Positions 1 through 4,579 of a DNA stretch of 6,880 nt are shown here, piece by piece. The translations under genes were made by a program, and so were the position numbers. This DNA comes from Bacillota bacterium (GTDB taxonomy: Bacteria > Bacillota > Clostridia > Oscillospirales > Acutalibacteraceae), in NCBI GenBank assembly GCA_030705695.1, contig JAUZPX010000097.1:1-6880 (forward strand). The letters run 5' to 3'. The notes under the pieces are model-generated. The model was not told the origin of the DNA. It ran no database searches and was given only the letters and a program-made list of their open reading frames with translations. The stretch's first letter is position 1; each line of letters starts with the position of its first letter.

Positions 1-79
1 ATCTATGAAAAGCAAAGTACCTCAGAGGGGCCTTATTTTTGCTTTGGCGGGGTGTCATATATAATCCCTTAAGCTTTTT

Positions 80-95
80 CTATTGAATTCAATAG
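80..95. repeat. Perfect 16-bp palindrome
   Basis: CTATTGAATTCAATAG reads the same on both strands, with 8-bp arms and no loop. Its right edge is three bases before a -35-like TTGACT, a typical position for a dimeric repressor or activator site. No regulator can be named. Confidence 0.5.
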
Positions 96-98
96 CTG

Positions 99-127
99 TT
101 GACTTTATCGATTTGACATAGTAATAT
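99..127 (+). promoter_or_regulatory. Possible sigma-A-type promoter, plus strand
   Basis: TTGACT (99-104), a 17-bp spacer, then TAATAT (122-127). The -35 is close to consensus and the -10 is moderate. No plus-strand protein gene follows, and the first strong plus-strand terminator is at 347-403. If active, it would make a noncoding RNA of about 270 nt. This is inference from the motif only. Confidence 0.3.
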
Positions 128-195
128 ATTCTCGTTCGCTCGACTGGGAATGGAGCGGGGAAAGGAAAGTAAATCGAGCCATAGAATATTAAAAA

Positions 196-243
196 GTTTT
201 CCCTTTAGTTTTCCCTTTAGCAATTAACATTCAAAGGGAAAAC
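196..243. repeat. Tandem 12-mer with downstream inverted copy
   Basis: GTTTTCCCTTTA occurs twice back to back (196-207 and 208-219). After a short gap comes AAAGGGAAAAC (233-243), the exact reverse complement of its first 11 bases. Either direct copy can therefore form an 11-bp stem with the same partner, giving two mutually exclusive hairpins. Confidence 0.7.
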
Positions 244-335
244 CGAACACGAATAAAACATTTATACTCAAAAATTGAGGTGTAATGCGGACTTTTCAAC
301 ACTCCTCAACACGGGATAAAACGCCCCCTTTAAAA

Positions 336-358
336 TTCGAATCTCTCCTTCTCCGCCA
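336..358 (+). pseudogene. tRNA-Ser-like 3' end remnant (T-loop to CCA)
   Basis: The segment contains TTCGAATC, a T-loop-type sequence, followed by CTC and CCTTCTCCGCCA, which looks like the acceptor 3' strand, discriminator G and CCA of a bacterial tRNA-Ser. The rest of a tRNA is absent: the bases just upstream (TTTAAAA) do not pair with the T-stem, and no GGAGAAG 5' acceptor strand lies about 90 bases upstream. A tRNA 3' end whose upstream sequence diverges is what an integrase attachment site leaves behind. The likeness is from memory of tRNA-Ser sequences, not from a search. Confidence 0.5.
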
Positions 359-403
359 TAAAAAATGCCCGCCGTGTGCGGGTATTTTTTATGGCGGAGA
401 AGG
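347..403 (+). terminator. Strong bidirectional terminator in a 26-bp-arm palindrome
   Basis: The arms 347-372 and 378-403 pair over all 26 positions with one G-T pair (367/383), around the 5-base loop CGTGT. The inner stem CCCGC/GCGGG is flanked by A-runs and T-runs on both sides, so it can terminate transcription from either direction. The outer arm CCTTCTCCGCCA overlaps the tRNA-like 3' end, and its complement TGGCGGAGAAGG closes the palindrome. It probably ended the tRNA transcript from which this segment derives. Confidence 0.75.
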
Positions 404-412
404 TCTTCTCAT

Positions 413-453
413 GCCATAAGAATGCCCGCAGCAGTGCGGGTATTTTTATTGGC
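413..453 (+). terminator. Second, related terminator hairpin
   Basis: CCCGCA (425-430), loop GCAG, TGCGGG (435-440), then TATTTTTATT. Outside the GC stem the flanks GCCATAAGAAT and TATTTTTATTGGC continue to pair with G-T pairs and one bulge. Sequence and layout match the larger palindrome just to the left, including a preceding CTTCTC, so the two look like diverged copies of one unit. It best fits termination of plus-strand transcripts; the T-run on the minus strand is broken. Confidence 0.65.
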
Positions 454-543
454 TGGAATGTGGAGTGAGAACTCTTGCAGCAAGAACGAGGCAATGAAAT
501 ATTAAATTTTGAATTACTGCAGAGGATTGTATATGTTGGGTCT

Positions 544-562
544 AAAAAAAGGCATTATTGCC
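544..562 (-). terminator. Possible intrinsic terminator downstream of the agr operon
   Basis: On the minus strand GGCA-ATAA-TGCC is followed at once by seven T. The stem is only 4 bp, but it comes directly after the GC-rich triple hairpin array (566-618), which could add stability or pausing. It lies about 210 bases past the last minus-strand gene and is the best T-tract terminator candidate on that strand before the palindrome at 347-403. Confidence 0.4.
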
Positions 563-565
563 ACG

Positions 566-618
566 CCTCGCCGTGCGAGGATTGCCTCGCCGTGCGAGGA
601 TTGCCTCGCCGTGCGAGG
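566..618. repeat. Triple 19-bp palindromic tandem repeat
   Basis: CCTCGCCGTGCGAGG occurs three times (566-580, 585-599, 604-618), separated by ATTG, with no mismatch between copies. Each unit is a 6-bp stem (CCTCGC/GCGAGG) with a CGT loop. Neighbouring units can also pair with each other. Identity of all three copies implies recent amplification or conversion. The 4-base spacers are identical, so this is not a CRISPR array. Confidence 0.85.
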
Positions 619-621
619 TGT

Positions 622-650
622 TGAGTTCAGAATCTCTCCTTCTCATGACA
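622..650 (+). pseudogene. Second tRNA-Ser-like 3' end remnant, degraded
   Basis: GAGTTCAGAATC resembles a T-arm and is followed by CTCCTTCTC and a decayed end, ATGACA, in place of CGCCA. GAATCTCTCCTTCTC (630-644) is a perfect 15-base direct repeat of 339-353, and both copies run on into CATAA. This looks like an older copy of the same tRNA 3' end, about 290 bases away and nearer the agr genes. Confidence 0.45.
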
Positions 651-663
651 TAATTAAACGCCT

Positions 664-687
664 GTTTTGATACAATCGTATCAGAAC
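664..687. repeat. Hairpin with 10-bp stem and no T-tract
   Basis: GTTTTGATAC (664-673) pairs with GTATCAGAAC (678-687) around AATC, with one G-T pair. Neither strand has a run of T right after it, so it is not a classical intrinsic terminator. It sits 85 bases after the last minus-strand gene, where it could protect or process the operon's 3' end. Confidence 0.5.
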
Positions 688-771
688 AAGAGTTCATTTA
701 TTTATTGAAAAATCGGTTTTATTAAAGGACTTTTCTGATATTGTCGAGCAGGGTACCACCTATAACAGGTC

Positions 772-1227
772 TCAATTGTCTTTTAAACGCAACGATGAAT
801 GTCGGATTACAGGATTAGCGAGCATTTGAGCGGTTCTGAACTTTTCCTTGCACACATACTTGCCGCTAACTCTCCCGACGATTTTCTCAGCCGTCAGCGA
901 GCTTTTATCCTTCTTGGCCCGAGCATTATCTATGTCAAGAGTTAATTCCGGCAAATTCGATATGTATGGCTTTGTAACCTTTTTTTCATCATGAATAACA
1001 ACTTCGCACCATTGAATGATCCGATCCAATATTAATCCGATTTCATCCTTTTTATAATCGGCGGCTTTTATAATTCTGCACAGAATAAAGTAAGGGAGTT
1101 CGTAGGAAGCCAGCCACATCCGATCAAAGGGATCTTCAATGCCTAAAATAAACGATATGTAATCCTCGATTTCCCGGAGCGCCATTGAATAATCTTTGCC
1201 GGAATTATTTTCTGAATCCCCAATCAT
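772..1227 (-). CDS. Hypothetical 151-residue soluble protein, last gene of the agr-like operon
   Basis: I do not recognise this family. The 151 residues have no signal peptide and no membrane segment. The first 100 residues are acidic to neutral and look largely helical, with aromatic-rich stretches such as WLASYELPYFILCRII (38-53). The last 50 are lysine/arginine-rich (KIVGRVSGKYVCKEKF, 115-130), so the protein is strongly two-toned in charge. Three cysteines (50, 74, 126) are spaced too widely for an obvious metal site. The start is seven bases after the agrB stop. No clear Shine-Dalgarno is seen, so translation is probably coupled to agrB; Met15 (MALREIEDY) is an alternative start. Its position makes it a candidate accessory factor or target of the peptide system, but nothing in the sequence states a function. 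That it is a real gene is likely, since the frame fills the space up to the operon end. Confidence 0.6.
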   Translation of the reverse strand: MIGDSENNSGKDYSMALREIEDYISFILGIEDPFDRMWLASYELPYFILCRIIKAADYKKDEIGLILDRIIQWCEVVIHDEKKVTKPYISNLPELTLDIDNARAKKDKSSLTAEKIVGRVSGKYVCKEKFRTAQMLANPVIRHSSLRLKDN

Positions 1228-1234
1228 TATCAGA

Positions 1235-1843
1235 TTAATTCGACACGACGCCTTTTCCGGTACCGCATCGGATTTTATTATCGATATATCCGATCGGTAC
1301 CAGAATTACGACAAAAAGATAAGATAAGAAAAAGTAAAGAAGGATTTTACTTCCGGAGCATAATTCAATTATAATTAAAAATGCTTCGGTAATGACGAAT
1401 AGAAACATGATCAGATCTTTCTTTTTTTTATTATAAAAGGCTGCAGTAACAGGCTTTTTTGGATTTCCAACAGGTCCAAAAACAATCAAAACCACTATCC
1501 CTATAACTACAATGATATCTTCCAATAATATATAAACAGAAGGACTTAACCGTTCGCAAATGAAATAAGATGCTATGAAACCGGTCTGAGTGGTGAGAAT
1601 ACATAATAAATGAGTAGGCGCATGAAATCCGCCGGTGAATCGCCTGGACAAAAGGAAAACACTACTCCAGACAACCATTTCTACTATCCTGTTCAGTATA
1701 CATGATACGATGAACAAAATTAACAGATTAAAAATATCCCCGAGAATCAATTCAACACCGTATGTGTAAATCTCTTGGTCTACTTTCAAAATATCTGCAT
1801 TTTTATAAAAATCAGAAATGCGTAAAGATAATTTGTGTATCAT
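1235..1843 (-). CDS. agrB: AgrB-like membrane endopeptidase (autoinducer peptide maturation)
   Basis: AgrB is an integral-membrane cysteine protease that removes the C-terminal tail of AgrD and closes the thiolactone ring. This 202-residue protein has the family length and hallmarks: the motif RRFTGGFHAPTHLLC (67-81) with catalytic His74 and Cys81, the same seven-residue separation as His77/Cys84 of Staphylococcus aureus AgrB, and the later GPVGNPKKPV (123-132), which matches the family's 'xPVxNxxKP' element. Hydrophobic segments lie at about 34-50, 54-66, 83-95, 104-123, 146-162 and 168-186. The start MIHKLSLRISDFY is typical of the family, but no Shine-Dalgarno is visible before it; instead an AT-rich hairpin lies 18 bases upstream. 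It lies downstream of its substrate gene agrD, the reverse of the staphylococcal B-D order. Confidence 0.95.
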   Translation of the reverse strand: MIHKLSLRISDFYKNADILKVDQEIYTYGVELILGDIFNLLILFIVSCILNRIVEMVVWSSVFLLSRRFTGGFHAPTHLLCILTTQTGFIASYFICERLSPSVYILLEDIIVVIGIVVLIVFGPVGNPKKPVTAAFYNKKKKDLIMFLFVITEAFLIIIELCSGSKILLYFFLSYLFVVILVPIGYIDNKIRCGTGKGVVSN

Positions 1844-1861
1844 AATAATTATAATAAAAAT

Positions 1862-1883
1862 GGTATATGTAAAAACATATACC
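1862..1883 (-). promoter_or_regulatory. AT-rich hairpin between agrD and agrB
   Basis: GGTATATGT and ACATATACC form a perfect 9-bp stem with a 4-base loop. On the coding (minus) strand it is followed by ATTTTTATTAT and then the agrB start. It resembles a weak intrinsic terminator or processing site and could make agrD mRNA more abundant than agrB mRNA, as suits a substrate and its enzyme. Its low GC content makes full termination unlikely. Confidence 0.55.
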
Positions 1884-1908
1884 GAAAATAAATTTTGAAG
1901 GTAAATGT

Positions 1909-2058
1909 TTATTTAACGAGTTTTGACAGGGATTCCGGAGCCTGCGGCTGATAGGACCACATGCAACACATTGTTCCTGCTGATGTGATCGCAGTGGTAA
2001 GGGCGATCGGGGCAAGCAGCAATAAGAGTTTCGTCGCGATAGATAAGATCTTTTTCAT
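1909..2058 (-). CDS. agrD: AgrD-like cyclic thiolactone autoinducer precursor
   Basis: This 49-residue gene encodes the precursor of the quorum-sensing peptide. It has the three-part AgrD design: an amphipathic basic/hydrophobic leader (MKKILSIATKLLLLL and on to about residue 26), a short cysteine-containing core, and a polar C-terminal tail removed by AgrB. The core and tail read CCMWSYQPQAPESL (31-44), matching the clostridial pattern Cys-x3-x-[HY]QPxxPxSL. By alignment with Clostridium perfringens (CLWFT before HQP) and Listeria (CFMFV before YEP), cleavage should follow Ser35, with a five-residue ring CCMWS closed through Cys31. CMWSY through Cys32 is the alternative. Start choice is firm: AAAGGAGG (2068-2075) sits nine bases before the ATG. 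A dedicated promoter and LytTR-type operator lie upstream, and agrB follows after 65 bases. A longer frame on the same strand at 1913-2176 is a shadow. Confidence 0.93.
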   Translation of the reverse strand: MKKILSIATKLLLLLAPIALTTAITSAGTMCCMWSYQPQAPESLSKLVK

Positions 2059-2097
2059 TATTTACATCCTCCTTTAAGTTACCTAAGAACCTGCTTA

Positions 2098-2126
2098 TAT
2101 AATGACAGGATTGCAGATAAATGCAA
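2098..2126 (-). promoter_or_regulatory. Promoter of agrD-agrB
   Basis: On the minus strand, -35 TTGCAT (2121-2126) is followed at 17 bp by ATTATA (2098-2103), or at 16 bp by CATTAT (2099-2104) with an upstream TG that makes an extended -10. The 5' leader to agrD would be about 30 bases and contains the strong Shine-Dalgarno. The -35 is the right half of a short inverted repeat, ATTGCA/TGCAAT (2110-2127). The direct-repeat operator ends 10 bases upstream of the -35, where LytTR activators usually act. Confidence 0.6.
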
Positions 2127-2136
2127 TATTTACAGC

Positions 2137-2166
2137 ATGAACGATTTAAAAATAAACACAAACGAT
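2137..2166 (-). promoter_or_regulatory. LytTR-type (AgrA) operator upstream of agrD
   Basis: Two 9-bp boxes in direct repeat on the minus strand: ATCGTTTGT (2158-2166) and ATCGTTCAT (2137-2145), starting exactly 21 bp apart with a 12-bp T-rich spacer. Known AgrA-family sites are imperfect 9-bp direct repeats with a GTT core spaced 12-13 bp, so each dimer subunit binds one turn pair on the same helix face. The whole 30 bp matches two of the boxes before agrA at 26 positions, which is strong internal evidence for a shared regulator, presumably the AgrA encoded here. Confidence 0.75.
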
Positions 2167-2185
2167 GATTGCGCATTTCTTGAGT

Positions 2186-3505
2186 CTATTTTAACGGAAT
2201 GATAGCAGACAAAATAAACTGTTCATCATGGCATTCGATCGAAATATCACCGTCCAAAGATTTTACGGTTTCCTTGATGCTTTGCAGCCCGATGCCGTGA
2301 ATAAATGAATCCGATTTGTTGGTCTTAAAAATTCCGGCTTTCATTTCCGGAGTGATAAGAGTCAGCTTGTTGATGATCTCAATCATTAAAAACCGATCAT
2401 TATTCCGAATGTCGGCCTTTATTAATTTAATATTTTCTTTAATGCAATATTCAATTGCATTTTTTAATGCGTTTCCCAAAATGATCACGATGCTGATCTC
2501 ATCAACCGGTAATTTTTCAAACAAGTTGATATCCAGATCAAATTGAATCCCGTTTTGTTCCGCCTGCGATTTGTATTCGTCTATCACGGAATCGATCAGG
2601 GTATTTCCCGTATCAACAGTTTTTGCATGTACAGCGACACCGGCAGTTAAATTTTCCGCATAGGTTTGTGCCTCATCATATTGTTTGGAAGACAGTAATG
2701 CTGCCATTGTGAGCATATGATGCCGAAGATCATGACTCATTTTACGGATTTCATTATTTCGCTCGTCAATTTTGACAAAATGCTTTCTTTCATTTTTTAA
2801 ATACTCCTGAACCATTGAAATCTTCGCATTTTCTTCCGCGTCATCACAAATCCAGTTCAAGAATTTTATATTTGTCAAATTTATGATAAATAACGAGATT
2901 GAAAGTCCCAGTGTAAATAAATAGTCATTTTGTATGCCGTAATAGATCAAGTTACACCAATAATAATAAACAGCAAAACTGATTGTGGGACAAATGAGTA
3001 AGAAAATTTTATATTTAAGTTTAAACATGACAATTCGCTTTTTTGAGGCCAATTTTACTAAATAAGCTAATAAAAAAGCAAATAATTTACCGCCGACGTA
3101 AATAATCGCGTAGATGACCAGACTGTTTTGGATCGCCAATACATAATCCGATTGGCCGAATAACTGCATGCAGAGCATGGCGGGGATTGTCTCTCCGAGA
3201 TTTATAATCCAAAAGATAAAAACAGAGATTAATAATTTTGGTAGGAACTCTTTAACTCCGTCATATGAAGAAAAAACAATAACAAGGATCGCTATAAAGA
3301 ATCCTCCGACAATGATCCCCATAGAGTTGGTAAAGGAATCGGCAAAGCAGTCAATGCAAAAAAGAAAAACCGCTGTGAAAGCGCCGATCAGATAACATGC
3401 TTTTTTTAATTTTCTCTCAAAAAAAGCATCCGCGAAATAATAAATCAGGAATACCTCTATTACTGCCACAAGCAGTTTTAGTGAGTAGCGAATAATCGTT
3501 TCCAT
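2186..3505 (-). CDS. agrC: AgrC-like membrane sensor histidine kinase (GHKL)
   Basis: Receptor for the autoinducer peptide; it autophosphorylates and passes phosphate to the AgrA-like regulator. From the chosen start the protein has 439 residues. About seven hydrophobic segments fill residues 8-212 (roughly 8-26, 37-54, 63-79, 91-112, 123-150, 166-186, 195-212), as in AgrC. A linker leads to the phosphoacceptor block IRKMSHDLRHHML (253-265) with His258 as the likely site. The ATP-binding domain shows the N box GNALKNAIEYC (344-354; Asn345/Asn349) and the G box HGIGLQSIKETVKSLDGD (403-420). The ATG at 3505 lies five bases after the agrA stop. Its best Shine-Dalgarno, GAAGGG, is far upstream (15 bases), so coupling to agrA is likely. 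An in-frame ATG at 3553 lies inside agrA without a ribosome site and is less likely. Confidence 0.9.
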   Translation of the reverse strand: METIIRYSLKLLVAVIEVFLIYYFADAFFERKLKKACYLIGAFTAVFLFCIDCFADSFTNSMGIIVGGFFIAILVIVFSSYDGVKEFLPKLLISVFIFWIINLGETIPAMLCMQLFGQSDYVLAIQNSLVIYAIIYVGGKLFAFLLAYLVKLASKKRIVMFKLKYKIFLLICPTISFAVYYYWCNLIYYGIQNDYLFTLGLSISLFIINLTNIKFLNWICDDAEENAKISMVQEYLKNERKHFVKIDERNNEIRKMSHDLRHHMLTMAALLSSKQYDEAQTYAENLTAGVAVHAKTVDTGNTLIDSVIDEYKSQAEQNGIQFDLDINLFEKLPVDEISIVIILGNALKNAIEYCIKENIKLIKADIRNNDRFLMIEIINKLTLITPEMKAGIFKTNKSDSFIHGIGLQSIKETVKSLDGDISIECHDEQFILSAIIPLK

Positions 3506-3510
3506 ATTAT

Positions 3511-4245
3511 TTACATATATCCCTTCACATAATTTCTGAAAAAGTCCAGGCATTGGGTTCGGCGTCTTTGGGCAACCGGTAAAATTGTGCCGTCGTTAAG
3601 AATCAAATCACTGCCTTTCATACGGGATGCATAATTAAAATTCACAATAAGTCCTTTATGGATTTTCATAAAACACGTTTGAGGAACCATTTTTTCAACT
3701 AATTCAAATTTCATGATAAAAGAGAATTCGTTTTTATTTTTTGTATGCGCAATGACGGTATGAGCACAGCATTCAAAATACATGATTTCTTTAAATCTGA
3801 TTGCGATCGTATCTATACCGTTTTTGATGATCATTTCTTTGCCTTCAAGCTGGTTTATGTATTTCAGACAAGCGGTGAAGGCCTCGTCTATATCCTCTTG
3901 TTTTGCCGGCTTTATGATATACCTGAAGATGCCGTAGCCGTACCCCTGCCGGAGATAATCATCATGAGAGGTTGAAATAATAACCGGCGTCGTTATTTCC
4001 ATCTCACGCAGCTTTTTTGTTGTCTCGATTCCGTTTAAAGTGTTTTCTCCGAAATCGTTGTCCATCATGATGATGTCATATTGGATTTGCGGATTTTTTT
4101 CAATATGTTCTATTAGAGCATGTCCATATTGATATGCATGTATTGTAAGCGGAGAAGTAATCCCTGCAGAAACCAGCGCATGCTTGCATTTAATGGTTAA
4201 TTCCTTTAGTTCATTAAGATCATCGTCACAAATTGCGAGATACAT
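3511..4245 (-). CDS. agrA: AgrA-like LytTR-family response regulator
   Basis: DNA-binding output of the peptide system. The 244 residues hold a receiver domain (1-125) and a LytTR domain (about 136-240). Receiver residues are visible: acidic pocket CDDD (6-9), phosphoacceptor Asp62 in YDIIMMDND (56-64), Ser91 or Thr92 at the switch position, and Lys112 in IIKPAK. LytTR signatures follow: FKEIMYFECCAHTVIAHT (151-168), then FMKIHKGLIVNFNYASRM (192-209) and a C-terminal 'NDGTILPVAQRRR' strand-turn. The ATG at 4245 is chosen because GAAGGGA lies five bases before it and the receiver starts immediately (MYLAICDD). The frame stays open upstream to 4431 only because it runs across the operator repeats. 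It is the first gene of the A-C part and is probably autoregulated through the boxes at 4325-4375. Confidence 0.93.
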   Translation of the reverse strand: MYLAICDDDLNELKELTIKCKHALVSAGITSPLTIHAYQYGHALIEHIEKNPQIQYDIIMMDNDFGENTLNGIETTKKLREMEITTPVIISTSHDDYLRQGYGYGIFRYIIKPAKQEDIDEAFTACLKYINQLEGKEMIIKNGIDTIAIRFKEIMYFECCAHTVIAHTKNKNEFSFIMKFELVEKMVPQTCFMKIHKGLIVNFNYASRMKGSDLILNDGTILPVAQRRRTQCLDFFRNYVKGYM

Positions 4246-4275
4246 ATAAATCCCTTCTATTGGTCTTATATGTAC

Positions 4276-4304
4276 ATTATCCCATAAACCGACGAAATTG
4301 TAAA
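4276..4304 (-). promoter_or_regulatory. Promoter of agrA-agrC
   Basis: On the minus strand TTTACA (4299-4304), a 17-bp spacer, and GATAAT (4276-4281) preceded by TGG, giving an extended -10. The start of transcription should fall near 4269, leaving a leader of about 25 bases before agrA. This promoter looks strong enough for basal expression without activator. Confidence 0.7.
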
Positions 4305-4324
4305 TATACCGCACCTGAATTTTT

Positions 4325-4375
4325 ATCGTTTGCGCTGATTTTTTAATCGTTTGTGTTGATTTTTTAATCGTTTGT
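4325..4375 (+). promoter_or_regulatory. Triple LytTR-type operator upstream of agrA
   Basis: Three 9-bp boxes read on the plus strand: ATCGTTTGC (4325-4333), ATCGTTTGT (4346-4354) and ATCGTTTGT (4367-4375). They start at exact 21-bp intervals with T-rich 12-bp spacers. Spacing and GTT core match the known AgrA/LytTR site architecture. The right pair is 26/30 identical to the operator before agrD. Here the boxes point away from agrA, ending 20 bases upstream of its -35, so they may serve agrA, a divergent transcript, or both. Confidence 0.75.
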
Positions 4376-4441
4376 GAAAATATATTGTAATTTATGGGAT
4401 TTAAGACAGCTTTAAATCCAGATAACCCCAACTAACATTTA

Positions 4442-4508
4442 ATTAAGATGCAAATGATAATGATAATGAAAATAAGGAAAATGCAAGATGACAATGAAAA
4501 TAAAAATA
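4442..4508. repeat. Low-complexity AATGAA/GATAAT tract
   Basis: A purine-rich plus-strand run of imperfect hexamers (ATGATA, ATGAAA and variants) fills the space between the GH-like gene's end and the agrA control region. It shares AATGAAAATAAG (4465-4476) with the tract at the right edge (6858-6869) and lies in the same orientation. On the minus strand it reads as TTTTCATT repeats after GGGATTC. Confidence 0.6.
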
Positions 4509-4525
4509 CGGAATCCCGCCTTCCG
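4509..4525 (-). terminator. Weak terminator-like hairpin after the GH-like gene
   Basis: On the minus strand CGGAA and TTCCG form a 5-bp stem with a 7-base loop, followed by TATTTTTATTTTC. It lies about 55 bases past the stop of the preceding gene, a fitting place for its terminator. The stem is short, so read-through into agrA is possible. Confidence 0.4.
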
Positions 4526-4579
4526 CGTGATCACGTACCCGAGAGCGTTTTGGGGCCGGTTTTGATTCTTTTTATGGAT

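Larger units (their letters stand above)
1..771. other. Gene-free, hairpin-rich intergenic region
   Basis: No reading frame here is long enough or has the start signals to be supported as a gene. The stretch instead holds many inverted and direct repeats, listed separately: a perfect palindrome, a 12-bp duplication with an inverted partner, two related terminator hairpins, a triple hairpin array, two tRNA-Ser-like 3' ends and a 10-bp-stem hairpin. At the far left, AAAGCAAA (9-16) is complementary to TTTGCTTT (38-45). CTCAA/TTGAG around 268-280 and the ACACTCCTCAA near 300 offer alternative pairings. It lies downstream of the minus-strand agr operon, so it should contain that operon's 3' end. 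It may also encode a structured RNA. Confidence 0.7.

Noticed and set aside
265..358. Intact tRNA-Ser gene
   Set aside because: Only the T-loop and acceptor 3' strand are present; no 5' acceptor strand, D-arm or anticodon arm can be found in the expected 90 bases upstream.
566..618. CRISPR-like array
   Set aside because: The repeats are 15 bp with identical 4-base spacers; CRISPR arrays need longer repeats and unique spacers of about 30 bp.
752..761. T-box-like AGGTGGTACC on the minus strand just after the last gene
   Set aside because: Only the short antiterminator core matches; there is no room for Stem I, which would fall inside the 151-residue gene, no following terminator pairing, and no downstream aminoacyl-tRNA gene in view. 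A 9-10 base match can occur by chance.
1913..2176. 87-codon minus-strand frame overlapping agrD
   Set aside because: It overlaps agrD in another frame, crosses the agrD promoter and operator, has no ribosome site and no recognisable domain.
4246..4431. N-terminal extension of the response regulator
   Set aside because: The frame is open only because it translates the 21-bp operator repeats (QTIKK repeats); the receiver domain and a proper ribosome site place the start at 4245.
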